The notes beneath the pieces were generated by a model. The model searched no databases, was not told the DNA's origin, and saw nothing but the letters and a program-made list of their open reading frames with translations. Below are positions 38,801 to 50,429 of a DNA stretch of 64,000 bases, in pieces (the first letter of the stretch is position 1; the number at the start of each line of letters is the position of its first letter). The DNA comes from Vicia villosa (taxonomy: Eukaryota > Streptophyta > Magnoliopsida > Fabales > Fabaceae). The stretch spans positions 248,001-312,000 of the forward strand of contig NW_026705445.1 in the NCBI RefSeq assembly GCF_029867415.1. Reading direction: 5' to 3'. Position numbers and translations under genes: made by a program.

Positions 38801-40162
38801 TTTCATTTTTTTATTTTAATTTTAATTGTTTTTTTTTACTATTTTCTAGTAATTAAAATTAATTCTTTGTCACTAATCATGTTTTGGTATTCTAATCACA
38901 ATTTTTGACATTAAGAAGTGCATAAAAAAATAGTATTTCTTTTACATTTTTTAGTTGATTTCTTCTTAGACTTTTAATACAAACTTCCTTCATACAAAAT
39001 TGTTCACAAGAAAAGATATTAGTTTAGTCTAATTTTTCTTTTAATTTCTAACACAAATTTTCTTCATAAAATCAATACAAAAAATAGTAGTTTCTAGGCT
39101 ATTTGTTTTTAGTCCTTCTACTTGATTTCTAATACTTTCTTTTCCATAAAAAAATCAATATAAAAAATAGTAGTATTTTTGGTTCATTTTGTACTATATT
39201 TTTGATTTGTTACTATATGCTTGCATGCCAATTTTTGTACCATTGTGTCACTCACTTTTGACTTCTAATTGTGACTTTATTTTCATGTTCTTTTATTCCT
39301 AACCTTAGGCAGAAACCATGATAACATTAGGTAAAAATTCCCTTCATATTAGGCTAGTTTGCTTAGGCTAGTTTCTTTTCCTTTTCAACTTTAAAACATC
39401 TAATAAATATCAAAATAAAATCCCCTTAAAAAATACAAAGAAAACACTTAATAAAACATTAATAAAAAGTGAAAATCATAAAAAAGGGAATGGAAGCTTG
39501 AACGTCCCTTGCTTTAGGGAACGTTCGAGTGCTTGGATCTCCCTTGCTTTAGGGTTCCATTCAGGCGTAAGTTCCCAACTCCTAAAAAACACAAACCAAA
39601 GAGCAACTCGAGTCTCCCTTGCTTTAGGGTTCCACTCGAAACGTTCAAAATCTCTTCTTCATCTCGCCTCCGAGGCATTCTTTAAGTGGACACGTTATTT
39701 CCGCTCCATTCCCAGCTTAAGACTCCAGAGGTCGAGCAGCGGAGTGCGAATGTAACTTCGTCCACTAAAAAACACAAAAACAAACAAAAACTAAAGAGCC
39801 GAACTACGGCGCTCTGATTCCTGAAAAGGATACGTAGGCATCAAGTCGCGGGGCTTGAACGAGCACAACTATTTAAAACCTTATTTTCCCCGTGTTTCTT
39901 TTCTTTCATTTGCATGCATTCCCTTAGTAATTAAGCTATAGATTTATACACCCTTTAGATAGCAACGAACATAGGTGGATACCATCGAGTACGATGGGCG
40001 TGAGGGGTGCTAGCACCTTCCCCTTGCGTAACCGACTCCCGTACCTTATCTCTGGTCGAAAGACCTCGTTCTTATTCTTTTTCAGGTTTTCTGATATCCC
40101 TTTCCCTCTTTGGGATAAATATATTGGTGGCGACTCTGTTCATATTTCGCGAGCGTTCGACA
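35857..40162 (+). repeat. 3' LTR of the gag-only element
   Basis: Same length as the 5' LTR (constant offset of 10026) and almost identical. It is followed by the TTGAT target duplication and then the last 130 bases of the CACTA element. Confidence 0.92.
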
Positions 40163-40299
40163 TTGATATTATGAACCGTGAAGAAAAATCCTTTAATAAA
40201 ATAAAAAATCAAGCGCTTTAAAAAATGAGATATTATTACAGTTAACAAAATGGCTGTAATAATATGGTGTTATCAAAGGTACATTTTATAGTAGTGTAA

Positions 40300-42955
40300 A
40301 ATTTATCAATGATGATATAATAATGTTTGAATTTAATTTTTTGTTGAAAGAACTAGATTCACATAAGTGGAAGCTAGAAATATTTCTCATATCAATAAGT
40401 GCATTATATCTACTCAACTATTTAAAATATTGGAGGAGAGTCATTTACAAGAGTAGCATCATAAACTTCATGAATATATTAGAAGACCAATGTTTGAATT
40501 ATAAGAGAATTAATTGTAGGATCAAGCAAGAAGGTGAGCTTCAAGTTTAATAAAGTATTCCTCATCACCACATGGTTCTTAGCAAGTATTGAAGGTTCAA
40601 GAAAGAATATGAGGTTCATAGTTTGAAAAATTATGATAGAAAAAACTTGCACAACAAACTACATAAGATTGTGTTTAAAGTTATGTAACAAAAATAAAAT
40701 TGAGTTTAGGATTAGGTTCTTCAAAGATATACATATACTACAATGTATGCAAACACCAAGAGAAATAATGATATGTATTAATAATTTTCAAAGAAGATAT
40801 AATTATCTTATATTCTCAGAAAAAAATGTTCATTATATTAATAAGTATTAACATGGATACTTATAGAGTCAAATAACATATTTATAAATGAATCTAAATA
40901 AGTGTATGATATTCATAATGTCAATATTAAAAAGAGAATGTTTATTACAAATCTAAAGAATATTCTGATAGGAAGTAATTCCTATCAAAGCTATGAACTA
41001 GGGTTTGTAGTCGAAAAGGGAAAGAATAATACAAAACTATCTAAGAGAATTAAAATAAAGATAACATTTTCATTTCATTTCCTAATCTTGCCATCTCTCA
41101 ATGAGTACATATATAGTAGTAGTAGTAATAGTAGTGGATAGTAACTAAAAGCCCAATAACTAACTAAAGCCTACCTCAATAATATTTTAAGATCATAAGA
41201 ACATTCTAAAACACATTACAAATTAAATAGAAATAATATAAATTCTACTTCTAATTAATCATAATCCTTATTCTATCATTTTCTCATAATAATAAGGTAA
41301 AATATGTTTGGAAGTACGTAGTTATTTTTCATATACTTTTCCAACAATGTTCATACTTAAAGTGGGAAAACTAAAATAATACACATCAACTTTAACAAAC
41401 AACATTGTTTTTAAAGACATGAGATAGTTTAATGATAAGGATATTCTGAAGTTTAAGATGATCATGAACATCATCATGTGATTTGGATGATTATTATCAT
41501 GAATAAAGTCAAAGATATGATTTTACATGATAAACACAAAGAAATGCCGTGTTTATTGTGTCAATCTTAAAGGACAAATGTTTGCATTAAATCCCAAATT
41601 GATTCCTCCATATCAACCATCAAAATAAATATTAGAATAAACACAAGGTACAATCTCATATATTTTAAGGGATTCAAAATAATGTTATTATAACATATTC
41701 AAAAGTTTACATATGGTTAAACATACTTCAAATTCTCAAAGGACAAAGGATAAATTTACTTTTCAAACTCAAGCATAGAAAAATAAATATGAACATTCAA
41801 TAACTTGAGGATTCAAGGACTTCAAGATGATCCTTCTATACAAAGAAAGAATGTACGAAAGGTGTTTTGACAAAAAGACAAAAGAAAATGTATCTTCTTG
41901 TCACATATCTTATATTTAACAACCAATCTTCATAGAAGTATCAAGAACTCCAAAAATTTAGTACATTGTAGTTGAGAATGACCAAAATATATTAGACTTT
42001 ATTAAGTATGTTTTCATAAATCAATCTCATCCATATTAAGTTGTAAATGTGATCCTTAGAGATTACATTTAAATTGTATTATACTTTTAAAGTGCTTATG
42101 TACTCAAATAAATCTTTAGAGTGTGTTATGTTATAAATCAATATCATAACCTATGAGTAGGAATCACATCCCAAAGACAATCATATTAGTTTGTAATATA
42201 CTTTAATCTTTCTTTTATGTTAGGATGAGTGCATTTGCATAAGTCTGTTGCGGCTAAAAATACAAGAAAGTTTGGTGAGATTAAGATAATATAAGTCATT
42301 TGAGGTTAAGGCAATATATGTCATAATATCAAACTACTTTTACCCTAGTTCCCCACCACCGATTCACCACCTCTTCATCAACCATCCCGTAAACCTACTC
42401 TTCATTCTTTCTCCATCCATCGTTTCTTTTGCACTATTTTTCAGTTGGAATTAACCCCAATCTTGGATATAATCCAAATCAATCTTGATGAACAAGAATA
42501 ATCTTTCTGATTGATCACTCCTCTCGTTCTTCACTTTTCACTCGAGTGTTTCAATCACTCCTTGACTACAAGATGATTCGGCTGCACAAAGATTATGAAA
42601 AAATATAATTGAGAGAGAAAAGAGAAAGATGAAAATTATGGGTTTTAAGAGAAGAGAAGAGGATTTTTATTAATTCTCAATTCTAACTGAATTTCTTACT
42701 TACACAAAATAGGGTGAACAAGCAAACTCAGCTGTTATATAAAATAAATGCTAAGTCTAACATATTTCGACAATTACATACTTCAACAACGGTTAAATAT
42801 AAACTTTGACACAAATAATTACATTTAACATTTCCACCATCCATCCACCATTTCTTTTTCATCATTTTTCCCACCATCCATCAACTTTCACTTAACCTTA
42901 GTTCTTTATCGTATCACTGTTCAACACCACATTTTTCTCTGCTTAAACATTAGTT
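40300..42955. other. AT-rich intergenic spacer
   Basis: No recognised gene or element is seen. There is a short AGT microsatellite (about 41115-41137). The open frames are short and lack family features. The segment around 42340-42960, richer in CCACCATC/CATCCATC, also shows no domain. Confidence 0.6.
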
Positions 42956-42959
42956 CTAC

Positions 42960-44090
42960 CTATGGAGTGAGAACAAGTTAACAGAAGAGGAAAGAGCTAG
43001 AAAGATTAAGGAGAACCTCAGATGGGACATGCATGAGGATCAGAGCAACACATTTTAAGGGGCTAGTAAGGAGAAATGGAAACCAAAGATAGGGACCACT
43101 TCGATTTATTTCACTGAGTTTCCTTAGGATTTTAAGGTGAAAGATATCTTTTATGTTTTCAAAAATTATGGAGAGATAGACAAAATTTTGATCCCACCAA
43201 GAAGAAACAAATCGGGCAGGAGATATGATTTTGCAAGGTTCAAGAACGTGGTTGATGAGAGAATGCTCGCAGTCAAACTCGACAACATCTTCCTGGGTGG
43301 CAGGAAAATTCATGCAAATCTTCCCTGATTCGATAAAAGCTCAAAGGTCAATTTTTCATAAGTTTTAGGAGGTACGAAGGTTATGTCCAAGATCGTCATG
43401 GAAGAGCTAAGTCGAATGTTAATCTACCTCGAAAGGGCAGGTTTGTCACTTAGAATCCTGAAGAAAGAAGAAATGATAGTTTCGGTGGAAGATCGTACGT
43501 GTTAAGAAATGTGGTTGAGCCTAACTCAACCCTACAAATCTATCTAGTAGGGTGAGGATTGCCCCCACTTATAAGCACAAGTTTAAGCCATATATTTTCT
43601 GATGTGAGACTCTTAACACACCCCCTCACACCCAGGACTAGACAACTGGAGCGTGAAAATAAATGGCGGATTGTCGATAGAGGAAACTATAATAGGTGGC
43701 CCACCAGATCATAAACAAGGCTCTTGATACAATGTTAAGAAATATGGTTTGGCCTAACTCAACCTTATAAAACCAAATAGTACGGTGAGGATTGCCCCCA
43801 CTTATAAGCATGTGTTTAGGTCATATATTGTTCGACGTAGGACTCTTAACAGTATGCAAATATTCGAAGTGGAGAGAAGCCGAGGAATCTTGAGTTAACA
43901 TTCTAGAAGAAGATTTTCAAAGGTTCAATAAAGTTTATGTGGGAAAGGTGGAGCAACCTGGAATATTCAAGAGTTTTTTTCACATGGAAGGTTACTTTAA
44001 CATAAAGGTCACTCCTCTTGAAGATAAATGCTACTCTTGCAATAATTTGAGTGCTCCTTAAAAGCACTGGTATTGATTCAGGAAGCATAT
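42960..44090 (+). pseudogene. RRM-bearing LINE ORF1-like pseudogene
   Basis: Around 43110-43328 the frame encodes an RNA recognition motif (TEFP..FKVKDIFYVFKNYGEI; KSGRRYDFARFKNVVDERML; FLGGRKIHANLP). It then shifts frame into a basic stretch (RRYEGYVQDRHGRAKSNVN). After the TRIM insertion it resumes near 43900 (FNKVYVGKVEQPGIF; cysteine-bearing end). This layout of RRM, basic linker and later domain resembles plant LINE ORF1 proteins and related RRM/DUF4283 pseudogenes. Stops at about 43060 and 43125 and a frameshift after 43328 make it non-functional. Confidence 0.7.
43500..43851 (-). mobile_element. Complete TRIM retrotransposon
   Basis: Two 119-bp terminal repeats (43500-43618 and 43733-43851), each TGTTAAGA...TCTTAACA, flank a 114-bp interior. 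On the minus strand the interior starts with TTGTATCAAGAGCC after the upstream repeat, a diverged methionine-tRNA primer site. Flanking GTACG (43495-43499) and GTATG (43852-43856) form a 5-bp target duplication with one change. It has no coding capacity. It sits within the RRM pseudogene. Confidence 0.85.
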
Positions 44091-44269
44091 TTTATTCATC
44101 AAAGTTTGAACCAACAATCAAAATACAAATTTATCTCTCTCTTACAAACAAACAAACAAATACTACTAGTTTTTCTTATTTTCATAAAGGTTAAGTTCCA
44201 ACTATAACTATTATATGTACTATTAGCATAGTTGAAAGTGCAGCACTAGTTTTTCTTATTTTCATAAAT

Positions 44270-44574
44270 GGTTCAACTCTAGTAACAACCCACCAGTCAT
44301 CAGCCTCCTCAGATAACATGTGAGTACCATACCTCACCTTCAAATTCTCAGCGCAATCTATCACTCGAAAAATCCTTTCGATTTCCTTCAGCCACTTCTA
44401 AGCACCTTCAGGATAGTGAGTGCCTTTGAACAATGGAGGATTGTTCCTCTGAAAATCTCCCAGTTGTCTGTTAGTACCAATTCCAGCCCCATTGGGATTC
44501 CCTCCCAGCATACTAGCAATCATTCCCAAGGCCTCAGCAATTGCATCATCGTTTCTTCCACCTCTTCCAGCCAT
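44270..44574 (-). pseudogene. 5' end of a Ty3/gypsy gag
   Basis: Starting at ATG 44574 the minus strand encodes MAGRGGRNDDAIAEALGMI, then GGNPNGAGIGTNRQLGDFQ, NPPLFKGTHYPEGA, a TAG stop, then KWLKEIERIFRVIDC, NLKVRYGTHMLSEEADDWW. These are the N terminus and first helices of a plant chromovirus-type Gag. The in-frame TAG stands where the family normally has a glutamine before KWL. Sequence similarity ends at 44270, so the rest of the element is lost. Confidence 0.85.
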
Positions 44575-44695
44575 TGTTCTGCTATATCACAAAACAATCA
44601 TCATTAGAACAAAAAAGTATCGACAGTGTTAACCCACACTAGTCATATACACATGAATAATTGACACTAAGACAATGGCCACAACGACCGACTAT

Positions 44696-44707
44696 GAACT
44701 GATACCA
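44696..44707 (-). promoter_or_regulatory. Primer binding site (Met-tRNA type), minus strand
   Basis: On the minus strand TGGTATCAGTTC follows four bases after the LTR end. It confirms that the LTR at 44712-46711 is a 5' LTR read leftwards. Confidence 0.8.
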
Positions 44708-44711
44708 CTAT

Positions 44712-46711
44712 TGTAACTCCCTTCTAAACACCCGAGACATATTAAATAAATTCAGAGTAAAACATACAAAAGGATGTTACAACTCCTTGAATAAAATAAA
44801 ACACCTGTCATGCTTTTCTGAGGAACATAATTAAATCAAACATGTTTTAAACATAGCGAAATCAAACTTTAAAATTGGATAATGTAAACCTCAGTTATCA
44901 ACATCAAAATTCACCATCCCACTTCAACAAAATTATCCAAATAAATAAAACAAGAGTTTATTAAATAACTCTAAAACAAATAGTGTTCCCCAATGTTACA
45001 AGACCAGAGCATGACACCGACACAACCAAAATAAACGGATTAACTCTACGAGCTATCCTCACCAAAGCAATAAAGCTGCTACTCCTCAATCTGAAAATAG
45101 TCAAAAGTAAGGGTGAGACATATTCACAATTAAAAAATGTTATTAGCTCATAAACAACAAAACATCATAAGGAATTGTTCACCCTATTGCAATATATTAC
45201 GGAATTTAGAATTAATCATCCACAGTTACGAATACAGACAAACACAAATGCAACACCACGTTATAACACTAGAAGTCTTCCAATCATGTTATAACAATAC
45301 ATACATTAATGCAACGAATCCATACATGTGGTACCAACACATGGGATTAACCCATCACACCGATCCAAACACCACCGGGATACGGCCATCGCCAATAAAC
45401 TAATTCCACACAATGAGAATTAGCTTCATTGATCCAAACAACACCGGGATACAGCCACACCTATGATTTATGAAAGCATGCACAACATATAGCATACAAA
45501 TCATCACCAATAACTCACCGAAAGCAACACTGCGTATAATGTATTCACACCTCAACACATTTCAAAAGATTGCATTATACATAGTTCACACCAAATACAA
45601 CAACAATTTTACAATTATGTTGTCACCACATCACCACATTGTCACATTTATCAAATAATGCACACAATGTATCAAACACACCACAAGGAATTTAATCGAG
45701 ATTTTCAAATAAAATCGAGCCACTGTTCAATAAACCAGTTTATTAGATAGAAAATCCAATTATCTTTCCAATGATCAAAATGGCGATTAAAACAGACTTA
45801 CGGTTTGAAAGTTACAAATAAAACAAGTTATTTTCAAAAACACGACAACGGTAACTGGTTTTCACAAATGAAGTAACTGGTTACTTCCTGACGGAGTAAC
45901 AATTTTCTCTATTCGTAACAGAGGTAACCGGTTGTCACAAATGAAGTAACTGGTTACTGCAGCTTATTTTTCAAAACACAACATAGGTAACCGATTACAG
46001 CAATGAAGTGACCGGTTACTTCACAACGAACATGAATTCCTCATCTACGTCAACACCAGGTAATCGGTCACCACCCTAAGGTAACCGGTTACCTCATACC
46101 TGTAACATCAAAATCCATCTTTTGACAACACCTCACCATTTCCAACTCAACTCAAATCGTACCAAAACGTACACAACCTCAAAACAGCACCAATTTCAAC
46201 ATTCTAATACATTCTTAACATGGTTTGGGTTTATCTAATATCAATCATAACTCCTAAACATGCATTTGTATCAAAATCATCTAATTTTCCCTAAGGTTCC
46301 AAAATCCCAAAACCCACAATATATACAATTAAGAGAAGCAATACACCTAATCAATCTTATTATCCATAAACCGATAATAGATAGTAAATGTAATTAGTCA
46401 CCCCTTACCTTAGCCAAAAATCTTGGATCTTCCTCTTTCTTTGTTCTCCTCTTCCTCTGCTCTTTCACGTATACTTCAGTCTTCTCCTCATTTGCTTTCT
46501 ATCTCCTTTCTCTCCAAATTCCTTTATTTTATGAAAATAGAAAATATCTAATAAGACCTACATAGTTAACACCTCCCTTTTGCTAACCACTACACTAAGC
46601 CCAATTGTTTATTTCTCATAATTCCTCCAATAAATCACCAACTCCCAAATAATTTCAATTAAATAATTAAATTTCAATTAAATTAAATAATGGAAAATAT
46701 GGGGTGTTACA
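44712..46711 (-). repeat. 5' LTR of inverted Ty3/gypsy element
   Basis: On the minus strand it starts TGTAACACCCC (46711) and ends GGGAGTTACA (44712), the same termini as the LTR at 2809-4879, and it also shares internal stretches such as the TTGAT...CCGGTG and CTAAGGTAAGGGGTGA blocks. It is about 2.0 kb. The 3' part of the element is absent. Confidence 0.8.
45850..46094 (-). repeat. Paired GTAACCGGTTAC boxes in the inverted gypsy LTR
   Basis: Four pairs of imperfect palindromes (GTAACTGGTT/AACTGGTTAC, GTAACCGGTT, GTAACCGATTAC, GTGACCGGTTAC) are each separated by about 13-15 bases (CACAAATGAA-like). They occupy the same LTR region as the GGAACCGGTTCC pairs of the left element but carry a different core. 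Confidence 0.8.
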
Positions 46712-46714
46712 AGT

Positions 46715-47345
46715 ACAATGTCTAAAAACTGTTGTCAATAACAAGGATAGTTGGTTGTGGAATTTGAGGTTTAGACATTTGAACTTTCAATCACTCAATC
46801 AAATGATTACATAAGATATGGTTATGGGTATTCCAATTCTTGAGATGCCTAAATTTTTTTTGAAGGTTGTTTAGTCGGAAAGTAATCCATAACTCTTTTT
46901 CTTCGACTAAGCCAATGAGATCATCCTGTATATTCGAAGTGGAACACTCAGATGTTTGTGGTCCATTCAAAGAACATATCCTTGGTGAAAACATATATTT
47001 TCTTTTGTTTGCTAATGAGTTTAGTCGAAAGTTGTGACTCTATGTGATCAAGAGAAAGGACGAAGTATTTGACATCTTTAAGAGATTCAAGATACTTGTC
47101 AAAAACCAGAGTGAGAAGAAGAATCCAGTTCTGTATGGAAGGAGTAACCATATCGAAGCTAGATTTCACTTCTTGAGGTAGAAGGTAAATTGCAGTGAAC
47201 TTGAATTTAGGTATTGCTTAAGTGAAGCACAGTTGGCCGACATTTTCACCAAAGGATTGAAGATCGATATATTCCTAAATTTGAGAAAGAAATTAAGAAT
47301 AGTTCAGATTGAATATTTTTAGAGTTGTTCGACAACTTGGATTAT
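46715..47345 (+). pseudogene. Internally deleted Ty1/copia pol fragment
   Basis: In the plus direction it encodes the GAG-pre-integrase end (DSWLWNLRFRHLNFQSL) and the start of the integrase core (EVEHSDVCGPF; FLLFANEFSRKL). It then jumps near 47120 straight to the end of RNase H (GRSNHIEARFHFLR; SEAQLADIFTKGL) and an LTR-like tail. The middle of pol is deleted. The tail is a close repeat of 49150-49390. Confidence 0.8.
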
Positions 47346-47353
47346 AAGGAGTA

Positions 47354-47520
47354 TGTTGATATATTATTGGGATTTGTTGAGATATTATTGGGATTGATAT
47401 TATTAATATAATATTAAATATAATCTAATATAATAATATCAAATACAATCCAAGTTGTGTAAGTCCAAGCCCAATCAGGATTGTATATAAATAATCATAG
47501 TCTGTATGATTATTGTGGTT
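47354..47520 (+). repeat. Partial copia LTR
   Basis: It starts TGTTGATATATTATTGGG and runs through TTGTATATAAATAATCATAGTC, matching the first part of the LTR at 49394-50055. It is cut off where a second copia pol sequence begins, at TTATTGTGGTTGATGAA, so the junction is a rearrangement or recombination point. Confidence 0.7.
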
Positions 47521-49300
47521 GATGAAAATTTTGCCTGGGATTGAAATTCTAATGATGCAATCAATAAGCCATTGATGAACTATGGTTTCGACAAAGAAAC
47601 TGATGAATTCGTAGTCGAAGAAATTATTCCAGTCGAAGTGGAAGAAATTGCTGACATTATAAAAAAAGTCAGAGTCGAAGAGGGTGTGGCTTATAATAGC
47701 CAAAGACCTCAAAGAACTAGAGTTCTTCCAGCAAGACCTCATGAATATGACGTGGTTGGTGATGACGAGGTCACACTAGATGGATATTTAGTTCATTTTT
47801 CTTTACTTGTAGGTGTTAAACAAATGAACTATAGCGAGGCCTTAAAGATTCAACAATGGAAGTTAGCTATGGTCGAAGAGTTACAGGCAATCGAAAGAAA
47901 CGACACATGGGAGTTAGTCGAATTGCCAGCACATACAAAAGCTATTGACATAAAGTGGTTGTTCAAGTTGAAAACACAATGCTGATGAATCAATAGCAAG
48001 ACATAAAGCAAGATTAGTAGCTCGAGGATTTCTTCAAAGATCAGGACTCGACTACTCTGAAGTATTTTCTTCAGTAGCAAGATTGGAAACTGTTCGACTA
48101 GTGGTAGCCTTGGCATGCAACCAAGGTTGGTCGACATTTCATTTAGATGTGAAATCATCTTTTCTGAATGGTTCTTTAGATGAGGAGGTCTATGTCACAC
48201 AACCTCTGGGATTTGTGATTCAGAAGGAAGCGGGTAAAGTATATAAGTTGCACAAAGCGCTCTATGGCCTCAAGCAGGCACCTAAGGCATGGAACAAGAA
48301 GACCGACTCACACTTAGTCGAATTAGAATTTGTCAAATGTAAATCAGAGTATGGTTTGTATGTTCAGGTTGTAGCACACAACATAACAATCATCTACTTA
48401 TATGTTGATGACCTACAGGTAACTAGAAATAACTTGGAGAACTTGTCGAAGTTCAAAGAGTTGATGATGAAGGAATTTGAAATGTCAAATCTAGGAAAAT
48501 TGTCTTATTTCCTAGGCATGGAATTTCAAATGTTGAAGCAAGGTATGGTGCTACATCAAAGGAAGTATGTCAAAGAGATACTCAAGAGATTCATAATGGA
48601 TGATTCGAATCTTGCATCCTCACCTGCCGAATCAAACTTGAAGTTGGAGAAGTACGGAGAGGAAGACACAGTCGATGTAACTTTGTTCAAGCAAATTATT
48701 AGATCTCTGAAATATGCGTGCAATAGTCGACGTGATATAGGTTTTGCAGTCGGATTAGTGAGCAAATACACGAGTGAACCAAGAGTGTCACACATGAAGG
48801 ATGTAAGAAGAATTCTAAGATACCTAAAAGGATTGATAGAGTATGGAATTCTATTTCGACGAAATTTTGAAGACAAAGAAGCAACAATTACATGTTTATC
48901 AGATGTTGATTGGTGTGGAGATAAGGAAGATCGAAGAAGCACAACTGAATATTTCTTTCAAGTATTTGGTGCTCCAATTTCATGGTGTTCGAAGAAACAA
49001 TCAGTCGTGGCATTATCATCGTGTGAAGTTGAATATATAGTAGGATCCTATGCTGCATATCAAATAATTTGGATCAGATCAGTACTTGAAGAAATTGAGT
49101 TCGAAGTGAAGAAACCTCTTGTTTTGCAAATCGACAACAAGTCAGTCATAAATCTGGCGAAGAATCCAGTTCTACATGGAAGGAGTAAGCATATCGAAGC
49201 TAGATTTCACTTCCTGAGGGAAAAGCTAAATTGAGGTGAACTTGAAGATAGGCATTGCTCGAGTGAAGCACAATTGGCCGATATTTTCACCAAAGGATTG
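47521..49300 (+). pseudogene. Ty1/copia reverse transcriptase-RNase H remnant
   Basis: Blocks in order: end of the integrase-RT linker (about 47572-47870), RT start (ALKIQQWKLAMVEELQAIE; NDTWELVELP), a frameshift near 47980, KARLVARGFLQRSGLDYSEV, FHLDVKSSFLNGSLDEEVYV, LYGLKQAPKAW, the catalytic YVDD (IIYLYVDDLQVTRN), LSYFLGMEFQ, then RNase H (CLSDVDWCGDKEDRRST; ISWCSKKQSVVALSS; LAKNPVLHGRSKHIE). The 3' end reads SEAQLADIFTKGL. The frameshift and the missing 5' half make it inactive. Codons are otherwise well kept. Confidence 0.9.
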
Positions 49301-49393
49301 AAGATTGCAGATTCCTAAATTTGAGAAAGAAATTAGGAATAATTCAAGTTGATTATTTTTACAGTTGTTCGACAACTTGGATTATAGGGGGTA

Positions 49394-50055
49394 TGTTGAG
49401 ATATTATTGATATTTGTTGAGATATTATTGGGATTGATTTTATTAATATAATATCAAATATAATATAATCAAATAATATCAAATATAATCCAAGTTGTGT
49501 GAGCCCAAACGCAATCAGGGGGATGTGTTGATGTGCATAAGGTATATTCTTATGCACGGTGCATAAATACTCAAATATTGTTTATATTACTCAAAGTATT
49601 ATATTTATTACTCAAAATAATATACAGATTACTCAAAATAATATAAATATTACTCAAAACAATGAATATATTATTCAAAATAGTTAAAATTCGATATTAC
49701 TCATGATTGTGTAAATATTACTCAGAATAGTGTACTCATTACTCACAATTAATAATTACTCATAATTAATAGATGTGTACAAATAATGCATATATTATTC
49801 ATAGATTATGATATTATTACTCGTTTCTAACTAAAATATTACTCGGAACAATTTAAATATTACTCGTACGAGACTTATGCACCGTGCATAAGGTATAGGA
49901 TATATCTTATGTACATCAACCTGACCCCCAATCAGGGTTGTATATAAATAGTCATAGTCTGCATCACTATTTGTATAATTTAATTCAATAATATAATACT
50001 TATTTTCTTTATTATCTTTATTCTCTCCTCACTAAAAATGCCTCACGCACTAACA
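49394..50055 (+). repeat. 3' LTR of the copia element, split by a MITE
   Basis: After a polypurine tract (ATTATAGGGGGTA) the LTR starts TGTTGAGATATTATTG and ends CACTAACA. Without the inserted 408-bp element and its duplication it would be about 245 bp. The first part matches 47354-47520. Confidence 0.7.
49521..49928. mobile_element. MULE-type MITE with 9-bp duplication
   Basis: A 408-bp element with long inverted ends (TGTTGATGTGCATAAGGTAT ... and the inverse at 49880-49922, including TTATGCACCGTGCATAA) is flanked by CAATCAGGG at 49512-49520 and 49929-49937. The other copia LTR copy lacks the insert. A 9-bp duplication points to the Mutator superfamily. The interior is an ATTACTCAAAATAATAT-type tandem repeat. 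Confidence 0.85.
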
Positions 50056-50429
50056 CTAGGTTTGAATCTTAGGTTTTTTAGAAAGAATTATCAACAGTTA
50101 TGTGTGCCAACGCTTCATAAACCATCGCTTAAATGAATAGACAATGGTTATATTATGTCCACACTTTGGAAACTCTATCATAACGGATATAAGGGCTTTC
50201 AACAAAAATAAAAAAAACTTATCAAAGCATAAAAAAACTTATCAAAGCATAAAAAAACTTGACCTATTACCCTTTAAGCGACGATTTTTCATCTGCTGTA
50301 TGTCTATTTTGCCGGTGCCTAAGAAATAGATGGTACAATCGTGTCTTTGTAATAAATTCAAAATACTTCATGGTCACTCATATCTAGAAAGAGAGTAATT
50401 ACAAGTTAGCAAATTTAAATTTAACTTAC

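Larger units (their letters stand above)
25831..40162 (+). mobile_element. Complete gag-only LTR retrotransposon (TR-GAG, Tat/Ogre-like)
   Basis: Two 4306-bp LTRs (25831-30136 and 35857-40162) enclose a 5.7-kb interior, and the whole is flanked by the 5-bp duplication TTGAT (25826-25830; 40163-40167). The interior has an arginine-tRNA type primer site, a hairpin-rich leader, one gag gene, about 3 kb without pol, a minisatellite and a polypurine tract. No protease, reverse transcriptase, RNase H or integrase is present, so it must be mobilised in trans by a related autonomous element. The LTRs have no net indel, and I see only three base differences between them, so insertion was very recent. 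Confidence 0.92.
22496..40296 (-). mobile_element. CACTA (En/Spm) transposon, interrupted by SINE and LTR element
   Basis: The left end CACTACTA (22496) and right end TAGTAGTG (to 40296) are inverse of each other and are flanked by the same 3-bp duplication TAA (22493-22495 and 40297-40299), as expected for CACTA elements. Subterminal AACCGTGG/CCACGGTT-type units occur near both ends (22550-22670; 25680-25830; 40170-40180). Inside are fragments of a TNP2-like transposase on the minus strand. Without the nested retrotransposon it would be about 3.5 kb, so it is a deleted derivative. The perfect terminal match is only eight bases, hence moderate confidence in the left end. Confidence 0.6.

Noticed and set aside
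42978..43313. Minus-strand frame of 111 codons
   Set aside because: Antisense to the RRM-encoding pseudogene on the plus strand.
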